A DNA stretch of 64,000 nucleotides from Microbacterium maritypicum (GCF_008868125.1 NZ_WAAQ01000003.1:248001-312000); one strand, 5' to 3'; shown: positions 8,293 to 17,843, counted from the stretch's first letter. A program made the numbers and translations. The notes: generated by a model not told the origin, from the sequence alone.

Positions 8293-10465
8293 TCTTGTCT
8301 TCGGTCGCGGTGGCATCCGGTCGTGTGTGCACGGCACCCTCTTCGAGCGTCTCGATCTCGGCTTCGACGGCGGCCTCTTCGGCTGCTTCGTGGCGCTTGC
8401 GGCGCACGGTGCGGATCACGCCGAGCGCGATCAGGACGACGGCGAGCCCTCCGAAGACGATCAGGCCGATGGTCTCCCACTCGGCACGGACGGCGACCCG
8501 GATCTCCTCCTGGCCTTGGATCTGCACGCCGGTGGGGCTGTACAGGCTGAGTCGCAGATCGACCTCGCCACTGCCGACGCGTGCCGACACAGGGACCTTG
8601 ACCCGCTTGGTGGAGTTGGCCTCGACCACCGTCTCCGTCATCGGTGTGACCTCGAGACGAGGGTCGGTCGGCGAGACGAAGAGCTGCACCGTCACCGGCC
8701 ACGGAAGGTCGTTGCGCACGGCGATGGGCAGGTCGGCATTGGCGGTCAGCAGCTGGATGGTGCTGGACGGCGGTGTGCTCACAGCGCTCAGCGTCTGCGT
8801 GGTGCGCTTCTGGTGCTTCTCGACGTTCTTGGCGAAGGCGCTCGCCGGTGTCCCGACGGCCAACGTGCGCAGGATGCGGATGCGCTCGGGGCTCAGCAGG
8901 ACCTGCGGATCACTGAGCATCGATGAGAAGGCGGTGAGTGCTGCTTCGTCGGCGAGGAGATCCGTCACCGCCGTTGCCCGTGCCGGGTCGGCTTGGGCTG
9001 TGACGGAGGCGGGGATCGCCGGAGTCGCACGCAGCGCCGAGACCTCGAAACCGATCGAGTCGGCGGAGGAGATCGCATCGCGCAGCGCATCGGCGTCACG
9101 GTTCTCATCACGGTCGAGACCGATCAGCAGCGGAGCACCGGCCACGCGATCCGCTGCCAGCATGAGCAGGGCGGATGCCTCGGCGAGCAGACGCTGGCGA
9201 TCCACCTGATCGGACTCGGCCGCAACCTCCGACAGGGACTCGGACAGAGCGGTGTCCGTGACCAGCAGGTCGTTTCCGCCGGCAGTGGCGTGCGCCGCGC
9301 TCTGTCCGCCTACGGCGGTGGAGGAGACGATCGTGGTCGTGCCCACACCGAGATACCTCGTGAAAGCGGCCAGGTCATCCTCGCTGAGCTCGTCGTCCGG
9401 CCACAGGATCTGAGCGAGCGCGCCGTCGATCGCGGTGAGCTCCTTATCGTCGGGCAGCTGTGGTGTCCCGGTCGGGCCGGGCGTCGGCTCGGGTGTCGTG
9501 GCCGGGGTGCCGGTCGGCGCAGGCGTGGCCGGGGTCTGCGAGAAGTTCGCCGCATTGAGGAACGGGGCCAGCGTCGTCGGCTGCAGGAGTTCGGGCAGAC
9601 CCGCCTGCGCCTGGGCCGCGGCATCAGCATCGCCGAACTGCAACGCGAACCGCGCATTGGGCAGGGCATCGAGGCGACGCAGCCAGTCCTGGGCGCTCTC
9701 GGGCGCCGCGGAACCGAGAGCGCGGATGGCGGCGACGATGGCGGGATCGATCGCAAGGACCGCGGTGGTGCCCGCCACACCGTCGAGCTGAGCGGTGAGA
9801 GCGCCCTCGGGGCCGGTGAGGGCAGCGAGCTCGTCCGAACTGAGCAGAGCACCGCCCTCGGGCGTCGCCGTGATGGGGACGAGCACCCCGACCTGAGTGG
9901 TCTGAGAATCGGCGACGACCAGCACACTGGTGGCGGTGGTCGCCGCTGCGTCATCGTCGTCGGTGTTCTGCGTCTTCGCGCCGGTGAGCTCCGCCCGTAG
10001 CGGGTAGACGCCCGGAGCGAGGGCCCCGAGGGTCTCGGCCGGCACGAAGACCGTGGTCATGGCCGACTCTCCGGCATCGAGGGCTGCCGTCGTGTCGGAG
10101 CCGATGGCGTCGAACTCGCCCGGGGCCGTGCCGTCGTCGAGCCAGCTCGCGACAGAGGCCTCATCCGTCAGCGGCGTCCTGCTGAGCTCCACTTGCACCT
10201 GACCGCCGGAGAGCTTCGACTCGGTGTCGTTCTGCACCGTGAGCATCGCCGTGGTCGCGGAGCCGGGGGCGACGAGGCCGCGCAGGCCCGCGGAGATGTG
10301 GAAGCCCACGCGTGCATCGTCGTCCGCACCCGATGTCCCGGCTGCACTGGCCGCGCTCGGTACGACGACCGCGCAGGCGCCCAGCGCGATCGCGAGAACA
10401 GCGGTCCTGCTTGCGAGCCTTCGAAGGCGCGCACGGAGGCCGTGCTCGGGGGTGATCGCGGTCAT
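8285..10465 (-). CDS. DUF6049 family exported membrane-anchored protein
   Basis: A 726-residue protein beginning with an arginine-rich N-region and a hydrophobic signal sequence ending near VPSAASAAG. A large extracytoplasmic region follows, with a proline/threonine-rich linker (PAPTGTPATTPEPTP), and then a C-terminal membrane helix (ETIGLIVFGGLAVVLIALGVI) with a basic and acidic tail. Its position directly upstream of murJ is conserved in Actinobacteria and matches the DUF6049 family, whose function is unknown. A role in envelope assembly alongside MurJ is an inference from context. Confidence 0.85.
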   Translation of the reverse strand: MTAITPEHGLRARLRRLASRTAVLAIALGACAVVVPSAASAAGTSGADDDARVGFHISAGLRGLVAPGSATTAMLTVQNDTESKLSGGQVQVELSRTPLTDEASVASWLDDGTAPGEFDAIGSDTTAALDAGESAMTTVFVPAETLGALAPGVYPLRAELTGAKTQNTDDDDAAATTATSVLVVADSQTTQVGVLVPITATPEGGALLSSDELAALTGPEGALTAQLDGVAGTTAVLAIDPAIVAAIRALGSAAPESAQDWLRRLDALPNARFALQFGDADAAAQAQAGLPELLQPTTLAPFLNAANFSQTPATPAPTGTPATTPEPTPGPTGTPQLPDDKELTAIDGALAQILWPDDELSEDDLAAFTRYLGVGTTTIVSSTAVGGQSAAHATAGGNDLLVTDTALSESLSEVAAESDQVDRQRLLAEASALLMLAADRVAGAPLLIGLDRDENRDADALRDAISSADSIGFEVSALRATPAIPASVTAQADPARATAVTDLLADEAALTAFSSMLSDPQVLLSPERIRILRTLAVGTPASAFAKNVEKHQKRTTQTLSAVSTPPSSTIQLLTANADLPIAVRNDLPWPVTVQLFVSPTDPRLEVTPMTETVVEANSTKRVKVPVSARVGSGEVDLRLSLYSPTGVQIQGQEEIRVAVRAEWETIGLIVFGGLAVVLIALGVIRTVRRKRHEAAEEAAVEAEIETLEEGAVHTRPDATATEDKNE

Positions 10466-10562
10466 GGAGGTCTTCCTCGAACGCCCGGAGACGGGCTGAT
10501 CGTGAGTACTGACCTCCCGATTCTAGGAGGCGCTGGGAAAGAGAACCCTGAAGACGCGTAGA

Positions 10563-12074
10563 GTGACGGCCGTGTCCGACACCCCCGCACCGCTCCCAGA
10601 CCCCCTTCGCTGCGCCGCGCTCGCCGCCGATCTCGACGCCGCCGACCTCCGTTCCGAGCCGCTTCGTCGTCTATGGGGGGAGGAAGCGGACGACGCTCTC
10701 GCGCGCGGCATGCACGAGCCGATCCTGCGCGCCATCGCCGGTGACTCCGGCGTGCTGGCGACGCTCGGGCGACTGCTCGTGCTCGGGAAGCCGCAGCCGC
10801 GGGGGGCCGTCGCCGCCGCGTTGCCGCACCTCGGAGTGGACGGGCTAGTGGCTCTCGGACTGGGCACGTCCGACGCCGAAACGGTGACCCCGACCGCGCT
10901 GCTGCGCCCGCAGTCTTTCGTCGATGCGGATGGTGTCGGGGAGTGGTGGATCGCCAGCGACCTGGACGAGGTGGCGCTCGATGGCCCTCTTCCTGCCGAC
11001 CATGTGCTCGGGGTCGGGGGAGCGTCGCGCACGCTCGCCGAGACGATCGTTCCCATCCAGGTCGATCGGGCTCTCGATCTGGGCACCGGCTGCGGTATCC
11101 AGGCGCTCCTCGTCGCCCGTCGCGCCGGCACGGTGATCGCGACCGACATCTCGCAGCGCGCCCTGGCCTTCGCGGAACTCAACGCCCGCCTCAACGGGGT
11201 GGTCAACATCGAGTTCCGGCACGGCAGCATGTTCGAGCCCGTCGCGGGAGAGGCCTTCGACCTGATCGTCTCCAACCCGCCGTTCGTCATCACGCCGCGG
11301 GTGGAGGGGGTCCCGGCCTACGAGTACCGAGACGGCGGACTGGTGGGCGATGCGCTGGTCGAGCAGTTCGTGCGGAGCGCGCCCGCGTATCTGACGCAGA
11401 ACGGCATCGCGCAGCTGCTCGGCAACTGGGAGTCCAGGTCCGGCATCACCGGCCTCGCCCGTCTCGAGGCCTGGGTGCCGAGCGAGCTCGACCTCTGGGT
11501 GATCGAACGCGAGGAGCTGACCCCGCTCGGCTATGCCGAGCTGTGGATCCGTGACGGGGGGACGACGCCGCGCGACCCGGCCTTCACGCCGCTGCTGACC
11601 GCCTGGCTCGACGACTTCGCCGCCCGAGGCGTGACGTCGATCGGCTTCGGCTACGTGCTGATGCGCCGCGGGGCGCCGGAGCATCCGCTTCGGCGCACGG
11701 AGAGGATCGCCCAGCAGGTCTCGAACGTCGGGACCGCTCTGGGCACGGGCCTTGCCGCCCACGACGTGCTCGCCGAGGGTATTCCCTCGACGCTGGTGAC
11801 GGCTCCGGACGTGACCGAGGCGCGGCACCTGCTGCCGGGCAACGACGATCCCAGCGTCATCGAGCTGCGACAGGGCGGTGGTTTCGCCCGCACGGTGAAC
11901 GTCGATCCCGCGCTCGCCGGGTTCGTCGGCGCCTGCGACGGCGAACTCACCGTCGTGCAGATCGCCTCGGCGCTGGCCGACCTCTTCGAGGTGCCGTTGC
12001 CGGATCTGTGGGCCGAGCTCGAGCCCCGCATCCGCTCCCTGGTGCTCGACGGCATTCTGGTGCCGGGGGAATAG
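10563..12074 (+). CDS. Class I SAM-dependent methyltransferase, PrmC/HemK-like core
   Basis: A 503-residue protein. The central part (roughly residues 160-300) contains the AdoMet motif LDLGTGCGIQALLVA, an acidic VIATDIS strand end and the NPPF motif used by amide- and exocyclic-amine methyltransferases. N-terminal and C-terminal regions flank this core, giving a protein much longer than PrmC. The substrate is not evident. The start is GTG, with an alternative GTG three codons later; no strong ribosome-binding site is visible. It is transcribed divergently from the DUF6049 gene across a gap of about 100 bases. Confidence 0.82.
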   Translation: MTAVSDTPAPLPDPLRCAALAADLDAADLRSEPLRRLWGEEADDALARGMHEPILRAIAGDSGVLATLGRLLVLGKPQPRGAVAAALPHLGVDGLVALGLGTSDAETVTPTALLRPQSFVDADGVGEWWIASDLDEVALDGPLPADHVLGVGGASRTLAETIVPIQVDRALDLGTGCGIQALLVARRAGTVIATDISQRALAFAELNARLNGVVNIEFRHGSMFEPVAGEAFDLIVSNPPFVITPRVEGVPAYEYRDGGLVGDALVEQFVRSAPAYLTQNGIAQLLGNWESRSGITGLARLEAWVPSELDLWVIEREELTPLGYAELWIRDGGTTPRDPAFTPLLTAWLDDFAARGVTSIGFGYVLMRRGAPEHPLRRTERIAQQVSNVGTALGTGLAAHDVLAEGIPSTLVTAPDVTEARHLLPGNDDPSVIELRQGGGFARTVNVDPALAGFVGACDGELTVVQIASALADLFEVPLPDLWAELEPRIRSLVLDGILVPGE

Positions 12075-12102
12075 TCCCCAGATCTATGCGTTGGAATGGA
12101 TC

Positions 12103-13159
12103 ATGAAGGCTTTCGGATTCCTCTCCTTCGGGCACTACGCGGATGTGCCCGGCTCAGCGACCCGCACGGCGGGCGACATGCTGAAGCAGACCATCGAGAT
12201 CGCCGAGGGCGCCGACGAGATCGGTGTGAACGGCGCCTACGTGCGCGTGCACCACTGGGCGCGTCAGGCCGCCTCGCCGATGCCGCTGCTCGCGGCCATG
12301 GCGGCGCGCACGAAGCGCATCGAGGTCGGCACGGGCGTGATCGACATGCGCTACGAGAACCCGTTCCAGTTCGCGGAGGAGGCGGCCGCTCTCGACCTGA
12401 TCTCCGACGGTCGCATCGCGCTCGGCGTGAGCCGTGGTTCACCCGAGACGGCTCTGCGCGGATACGAGACGTTCGGCTACGTCGATGAGGAGGACACCGA
12501 GCGCGGAAGCGTCATCGCCCGGGAGAAGTTCGACCTGTTCCTGCGTGCGATCGACGGGGGAGGGAATCGCCCCCGGCGACCCGCGCGTGGTGGGGGCTGG
12601 GCGCTATCTCGCGATCGAGCCGCAGTCGCCGACACTCCGCGATCACATCTGGTGGGGATCGGGTTCGCGCCCGACCGCGATCGAGACGGGTCGCAAGGGT
12701 CTCAACATGATGAGCTCGACCCTCGTCACCGAGGCCACGGGGCAGCCGTTCCACGAACTGCAGCGTGAGCAGATCGACCTCTTCCGGTCCGCATACAAGG
12801 AGGCCGGACACACCGGCACCCCGCGCGTCTCGGTCAGCCGCAGTGTGTTCCCGCTGGTCTCCGACATGGACCGCGCCTACTTCGGCCTTCAGAGCGAGGA
12901 GAACGCCGATCAGATCGGCATCATCGACGGGTTCCGCTCCACGTTCGGCAAGACCTATGCGGCCGAGCCCGACGTGCTGATCGAGCAGCTTCGACAGGAC
13001 GAGGCGGTGATGGCCGCGGACACCCTGATGCTGACGATCCCGAACCAGCTCGGACCGGAGTACAACCTGCACGTGCTGGAGTCGTTCGCGAAGCACGTGG
13101 CCCCGGCGCTGGGCTGGAAGCCGAACACCGAAGGGCCGGTCCAGGGCGATCCGGTCTGA
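12103..13159 (+). pseudogene. LLM class flavin-dependent oxidoreductase, frameshifted
   Basis: The two reading frames together encode a luciferase-like (LLM) flavin monooxygenase/oxidoreductase of about 350 residues. The N-terminal half runs from MKAFGFLSFGHYADVPGS to FLRAIDG, and the C-terminal half from EGIAPGDPRV to GPVQGDPV. The frame breaks at the run GGGGG at 12556-12560; removing one G restores a continuous protein. The last 41 codons and the stop are duplicated at 14677, on the far side of an inserted gene. The break could be a real inactivating mutation or a base-calling error in a homopolymer. Confidence 0.85.
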
Positions 13160-13168
13160 TCACGACCC
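13037..13168 (+). repeat. Direct repeat, left copy (3' end of the LLM gene)
   Basis: 132 bases, covering the last 41 codons of the LLM gene plus nine bases past its stop, are repeated 1,640 bases downstream with three mismatches and no gaps. This copy is in frame with the gene body. A shorter match (CTTGACA) continues a few bases later. Confidence 0.97.
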
Positions 13169-13420
13169 GTGTGCTTGACAAGGCACGTCTGGTTCGCTCT
13201 GCAACAAAGATGCGATCGTCAATTAGGTGCGAGGGCGACGTAACGCAGCATTGAGGAGTGGCATGGCCGCCTCTCAGTGCGTGCTGTTATGTCTTGTGAG
13301 TCGAGCGCGGCACGAGCAAACCACTGCTTTCGTCTCGGGTGCGCCTTCCGTGCGACCCGCCTAGTAGCGCTACTGTCAACGAAGCAGTGTGTTAGAAGAC
13401 GACACTTCGGGGGCGGAAAA

Positions 13421-14572
13421 ATGTCGAGCGTCACACCTACCGCGGTCGCGCGAGCAGGCCGGCCTCCCGCTGCGCGTCCAGGTGAGCCCACCGCATACAA
13501 CGGACGCCCGATAGCGGCTGGTGTTGGGTCGTTTCGTCACCCCGTCTCGCCTCGAGCATCGGTGGCCGACCTTTGGTCAACGATGGAGATAGCGGCTGCT
13601 GCTGGCGAAACTGCCTTGCAGAAGACAGGAGCGCTTTCGCTCGACGCTCCAGCCAAGCTTCGGTTGAGCGCGTATGTACAGCAGGCCCGTCAGTACTATG
13701 AGGCCGCCATTCGCGCCGAGCCGATTGCCAAACCCCTCTTGGGGTACTATTTCGTACTCAATACCACTAAGGCGTATCTCACCCTTCGAGACCATCCGAG
13801 CACCGTTACACCTGGCATCAAGCACGGCATCGGCCAGGAGAACGGGCGCCTCGTTGGGCAGTACGACTTCTCTCAAGAGCACCTGCAAATCCAACAGGAT
13901 GGTGTCTTTCACCTACTCGCTCGAAGTTCGGGCCGCGGCCACGTGTGGAGCCCGGGGATAATGCAGATCTCGCGACTCATCCCCTACCTGAACGAGAGCG
14001 TCGATCTATACGCCAGCGCCTTCAACAAGCGCCCCTCACTGATACCCATTGAGAACACGTACATTCGAGCCAGCGGCAAGAGACCGAATCGCCTTGCGTG
14101 GCTGGTCGTGGAAGTATCGCGCCTAGCTCTACGCGAGGCTGACCTCTCACCGAGAAAGTTGCTCGATGAAGCTGCGGCGTTTGCGAAATCCTTCGATCAC
14201 GTAGAAAGTGATCGCGACGACGTGGTCAAGTATGAGTCGAAGCCCGCGGTGCCATACTCGGCCATGCCTCTCGCGTTGCCGGGGCTTCGTGAAGCTTTCG
14301 ATCGTTCCTTGATCTCTCGTAACCGGACGCTCGCACACCCTCGCGACAACATCGTTTTATCTCCCCACCTCGGGCTGCTGTCAGCGGAGGCTCTGACATT
14401 CGCGGTCATGCTCCACCTGAGCAATATGGTGCGATATCGTCCCCACCACGTTGAGCAACTTCGGGGAAGCAGCCAGTGGTGGCTCTTCACGAGTTGGGTA
14501 GATCGCGCGTGCGAGAACTTTCTGCTCGCGATGTCGTCGCGAATATCGCTAGAGGAGCACCTCATCGAATGA
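13421..14572 (+). CDS. YaaC-like protein of unknown function
   Basis: A 383-residue soluble protein resembling Bacillus YaaC. The segment PLLGYYFVLNTTKAYL matches the family's conserved helical LLFYxxxxxxKA region. It is followed by KHGIGQE, then QYDFSQEHLQIQQDGVF, which parallels the family's HG and K-x-Q-x-G-x-F features. I chose the ATG at MSSVTPTAV because it has a purine-rich GGGGGCGG upstream; the longer frame from 13277 has an implausible cysteine/arginine-rich start. Lower GC than its neighbours and placement between direct repeats point to horizontal transfer. No enzymatic function is known for the family. Confidence 0.75.
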   Translation: MSSVTPTAVARAGRPPAARPGEPTAYNGRPIAAGVGSFRHPVSPRASVADLWSTMEIAAAAGETALQKTGALSLDAPAKLRLSAYVQQARQYYEAAIRAEPIAKPLLGYYFVLNTTKAYLTLRDHPSTVTPGIKHGIGQENGRLVGQYDFSQEHLQIQQDGVFHLLARSSGRGHVWSPGIMQISRLIPYLNESVDLYASAFNKRPSLIPIENTYIRASGKRPNRLAWLVVEVSRLALREADLSPRKLLDEAAAFAKSFDHVESDRDDVVKYESKPAVPYSAMPLALPGLREAFDRSLISRNRTLAHPRDNIVLSPHLGLLSAEALTFAVMLHLSNMVRYRPHHVEQLRGSSQWWLFTSWVDRACENFLLAMSSRISLEEHLIE

Positions 14573-14676
14573 CGCATAGCCGATGCAGGCGGCATCCGCA
14601 GCACGCGAGGGTGCGCTGTGTGCGGCGCTCTGCTGTTCACGGCGAGTCTCAAAGCCTGGTTGCTCACTATTGCCAT

Positions 14677-14808
14677 ATCCCGAACCAGCTCGGACCGGAG
14701 TACAACGTGCACGTGCTGGAGTCGTTCGCGAAGCACGTGGCCCCGGCGCTGGGCTGGAAGCCGAACACTGAAGGGCCTGTCCAGGGCGATCCGGTCTGAT
14801 CACGACCC
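14677..14808 (+). repeat. Direct repeat, right copy (displaced LLM gene 3' end)
   Basis: Second copy of the 132-base segment. The three differences from the left copy fall at 14707, 14769 and 14778. They change one Leu codon to Val and alter two codons silently, so both copies look like they evolved under coding constraint. It has no start or gene body attached here. Confidence 0.97.
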
Positions 14809-14898
14809 ACATCCTTGACACGGCGTCGTGGAACCCTGACGCTGGGTGACGGCGCGTCGATGGACGCACCGTCACCCCGCGCAGCTCCGGAGGCAGCG

Positions 14899-15549
14899 AT
14901 GACCCGTGTTCGCGTCGATCTCAACATCTCGCTCGATGGCTTCGCCACGACGACCGATCAGACCCCGGAGAACCCCTTCGGTGAGGACTGGGGAAGACTG
15001 ACCGCTGCGTACACGGCCACCCGCACCTTCCACGAACGCGTCTTCCTCGACACCAGTGGCGCCGGCACCACCGGTGTCGATGAGAAGTACGCCGCGCACT
15101 ACTTCGAGAACATCGGCGCCGAGATCATGGGCGCCGGGATGTTCGGGCTCCACGCGAACCCCGACGACCCCGACTGGCGTGGGTGGTGGGGAGAGGAGCC
15201 GCCGTTCCACGCTCCGGTGTTCGTGCTGACCCACACACCGCGACCGTCGATCGAGTTCGCCAACGGCACGAGCTTCCACTTCCTCTCGGCCGCGCCGGAC
15301 GAGGCGCTGCGCACGGCGGTGGCTGCTGCGGATGGACGCGACGTGCGCGTCGGAGGCGGGCCGACCACGGTGCGCGAGTATCTGCGTGCCGGTCTCGTCG
15401 ACGAGCTGCACGTCGGCATCACCCCCATCCTCATCGGGAGCGGGATCCGTCTGTGGGACGACCTGCGCGGGTTCGAGTCCGGCTATCGCGTCACCTCGGA
15501 GGTCGCCGAGTCCGGCGTCACGCACATCACGTTCTCCCGCGAGGGCTGA
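14899..15549 (+). CDS. Dihydrofolate reductase family protein (RibD C-terminal-like)
   Basis: A 216-residue protein of the DHFR/RibD-C fold, which typically binds NADPH and reduces small pterin- or pyrimidine-like substrates. The start TRVRVDLNISLDGFAT is the usual first strand with its SLDG turn. DVRVGGGPTTVREYL carries the NADPH-phosphate glycine-rich loop, and GLVDELHVGITPILIGSG is the typical C-terminal segment. GGAGG lies six bases before the chosen ATG; an upstream in-frame ATG overlaps the repeat-associated region and is less likely. The physiological substrate is unknown. Confidence 0.86.
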   Translation: MTRVRVDLNISLDGFATTTDQTPENPFGEDWGRLTAAYTATRTFHERVFLDTSGAGTTGVDEKYAAHYFENIGAEIMGAGMFGLHANPDDPDWRGWWGEEPPFHAPVFVLTHTPRPSIEFANGTSFHFLSAAPDEALRTAVAAADGRDVRVGGGPTTVREYLRAGLVDELHVGITPILIGSGIRLWDDLRGFESGYRVTSEVAESGVTHITFSREG

Positions 15550-15585
15550 CTCTCGCGGGAGAATCGGATCTGGGAGGCTGGACCT

Positions 15586-16014
15586 GTGCGCATCCGACCG
15601 TTCCAGCCTGAAGACACCGACGCCGTCGTCGCCCTGTGGGCGGACGCAGGGCTCACACGACCGTGGAACGATTCTCGGAAGGACATCGCGCGGAAGCTGA
15701 CGGTGCAGCCCGAGCTCTTCCTCGTGGCGGAGGACGAGACCGGGCGCATCCTCGGCGCGGTCATGGCGGGCTACGACGGGCATCGCGGGTGGATGAACTA
15801 CCTCGCCACGCAGCTCGACTCCCGTGGGCTCGGGGTGGGCAGGGAGCTCGTGACCCACGTCGAGACCCGTCTGCGCGACCTGGGCTGCCCGAAGGTGAAT
15901 CTGCAGGTGCGTGCGGGCAACGCGCAGGTGGTCGACTTCTACCGGCGGCTCGGCTACGAGATCGATGACACGGTCGATCTGGGCAAGAGGCTCATCCCCG
16001 ACCTGAAGTCGTGA
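15586..16014 (+). CDS. GNAT family acetyltransferase, YpeA-like
   Basis: A 142-residue GNAT N-acetyltransferase. It starts MRIRPFQPEDTDAVVALW. The acetyl-CoA pyrophosphate-binding segment is SRGLGVGRELVTHVE, and the C-terminal NAQVVDFYRRLGYEID is the usual GNAT tail. The opening pattern LWADAGLTRPWND resembles the YpeA subgroup. The start is GTG with GGGAGG upstream, 36 bases after the reductase gene. The substrate is unknown. Confidence 0.88.
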   Translation: MRIRPFQPEDTDAVVALWADAGLTRPWNDSRKDIARKLTVQPELFLVAEDETGRILGAVMAGYDGHRGWMNYLATQLDSRGLGVGRELVTHVETRLRDLGCPKVNLQVRAGNAQVVDFYRRLGYEIDDTVDLGKRLIPDLKS

Positions 16015-16227
16015 GGCCGCCGCGCAAGAGATCGACCGATACCTGGCTGAGGTCGCGCGGGAGATCGACCCTCGGTGCCGAGTACAACACCATGCACCTG
16101 GTCGCCGGCGACGCCGATGAAGCCCGACCCATCTTCACGGATGGCCTGCGGCGTGAGTCTGGAAACCGCGGAGTCGAAGCTTGGGCGAGTGTCGGGCACT
16201 CGGTTGGAGCTAACCACCGGGAGACCT

Positions 16228-16263
16228 AGAACGCCGAGGACCCGTGAGGACCCTCGGCGTTCT
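16228..16263. terminator. Intrinsic terminator hairpin
   Basis: A perfect 12-bp inverted repeat, AGAACGCCGAGG and its complement, encloses a 12-base loop. It would end transcription coming from the acetyltransferase side, and its symmetric A/T ends allow it to act on the other strand as well. Confidence 0.85.
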
Positions 16264-16480
16264 GCACGCTACGTCCGGCGACGGCGACCGGATCGTAGCA
16301 ATCGTGCGATGCCGTGGCTGGCGGCAGCCGGAGCGTTCACCGAGCGCGACCCGGCATACCGTTCACTCCCCCCGCATGCTCGCGGCTTCAGTGCGCCGGT
16401 TCGCGGGGAACTTTGGGAGTGAGGGTGGCATTCGGCTCTTTGCAGCGATTGCTCAGCGCATCCTGAGGTCGAGTAGTCCT

Positions 16481-17065
16481 CTAACCACACTGGAGCTTGT
16501 AGTCACCTGGGCTATGCGGAGCCTCCGCAGCGATGACATCCTTCGCCCCGGAGGCTTTGAAGTACGACACAACGCGGAACGTGTGCTGCCCAGTCCCATT
16601 GCATTTGTAAAGGACACTCTTCTGCTCCATATTCCCGGTGCCAAAACTCTCGAAGGCCGCGGTTACAGCAACCTAAATCCACCCATTGGGCATGAAGACG
16701 ATTGACCTGATGAACGTCTTTGTTACCGCTCCCCAACAACTAGAAATAGCTGGCTTCGCGCCAACCCCGCCGTGGGGAAGCCCTTTTGCGGAGGATCGTT
16801 TCCACATATTTCCCACGGCAAAATGGCGTCAGCCGGAAGTGGCGTTCCTTTCTGGGTAGACGAGATATTCGTCCGGGACATTCTCCGAACTTGTCGCTGT
16901 GAGCGGCGGGAGATCGAGTTCATCGCTCCCCGAAGAGGCTGCGTAGGCCGGGCCACCGGCTGCCATCATCCCGAGGATCAGCGATCCCGTGATAAGAAGA
17001 CCGACCCTACGGTCGTGGAGTTGAAATTGCTTCAAGATAGTCGCCGAATGAAGCGCGTTGCGCAC
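16481..17065 (-). pseudogene. Remnant of a secreted protein gene with broken frame
   Basis: On the minus strand a 78-residue frame has a convincing signal peptide (LITGSLILGMMAAGGPAYA, then ASSGSD) and stops at 16829. In the same frame, beyond two in-frame stops (TGA at 16829, TAG at 16673), the sequence ends with a protein-like stretch from TAAFESFGTGNMEQ to SPGDYKLQCG. A second frame between them (ILPWEICGNDPPQKGFPTAG) also looks coding, so frameshifts as well as stops are likely. The simplest reading is a degraded gene for an exported protein of about 190 residues. Alternatively, the 78-residue secreted peptide may itself be functional. Confidence 0.45.
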
Positions 17066-17074
17066 TTATGGCGT

Positions 17075-17257
17075 CTATTGTGAGTAGAGAGACGCATTTT
17101 TTCCTGTGGCCCGGTAGGGCACAGTAACAGGGGTAAGCAGAACGGAGAGGCCGCTGTCAGCTGCGTATCTCTCCTGGAATTCGTACGCGTCATCTTCGGC
17201 GTCGAACACGCCGATGAAACCAGGAGTATTTTCCAAGTACACGATCCACACCACCAT
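17075..17257 (-). CDS. Small hypothetical protein (60 aa)
   Basis: A 60-residue acidic protein without signal peptide or membrane segment. The sequence VYLENTPGFIGVFDAEDDA is well balanced and reads like a genuine small domain. It ends 9 bases before the secreted-protein remnant on the same strand, so the two may once have formed an operon. No ribosome-binding site is evident before the ATG. No family was recognised. Confidence 0.5.
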   Translation of the reverse strand: MVVWIVYLENTPGFIGVFDAEDDAYEFQERYAADSGLSVLLTPVTVPYRATGKNASLYSQ

Positions 17258-17843
17258 AGATGGAACGTAGCACTTGCGGCTCGATCATCGGGAGATCTGG
17301 TTTTCAATGCTCCTGATGATCACCCTGGCCTATCACCGTTGTGGCCCCGCCTGACAATGCCGTCAAGAACTTCCTCGTCATGACCTCCTCTCATTGAAGA
17401 ACCGGAAGCCTCAGTGTCTCCGACCCGTTAGCTCCGTGTCTGTAGGGTGTCTGGCCGACAGACAAAGCCCTGGCGACCGACTGAGATTTCCGCCGCTCCG
17501 TCCAGCGATCGAGCTCGTCACCGCGAAGACCGTCAACATAACGCGTGCGGTGCGCGAGCCGGCGGAAGGGAGCGGTTCCCGTTATCGAATACGGTTCGGC
17601 AGCTGCGACTGGTCTGCCAGGTCGCCGCCCTCATTGATCGAAGCGGGGGTGACGGTGTCGCTGCCACCTGGTTCCAGGGAATGAAACCTCAGCTCAGAGA
17701 ACTCTCCCCGGTCCGAGTGCTGAATGAAGAGCGCACAGACGATGCCCGGCTTCGGGTGCTCCGCGTCGCCCTGGGTTTCGTCGCGCGTGCTGGGATCCTT
17801 GGAGCTGGTCGACGCGGTCTGCATGCCCGTATGGCGGGTCGGC

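Larger units (their letters stand above)
13169..14808 (+). mobile_element. Putative genomic island carrying a YaaC-like gene
   Basis: The segment is bounded by the LLM 3'-end repeat on both sides, the classic footprint of an element that integrates at the end of a gene and restores its reading frame. It holds one gene of visibly lower GC and different codon use from its surroundings. No integrase or transposase is present, so it would be non-autonomous, a remnant, or moved by homologous recombination. About 250 bases of apparently non-coding DNA precede the gene and 100 follow it. Confidence 0.65.

Noticed and set aside
13277..13420. A longer N-terminus for the YaaC-like protein
   Set aside because: The extra 48 residues are cysteine/arginine-rich and unlike the family. 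The ATG at 13421 has a better upstream site and gives the usual length.
16015..16230. A small gene after the acetyltransferase
   Set aside because: A 20-residue coding-like piece is visible, but it goes out of frame and lacks a start. It is reported only as a remnant within the low-coding region.
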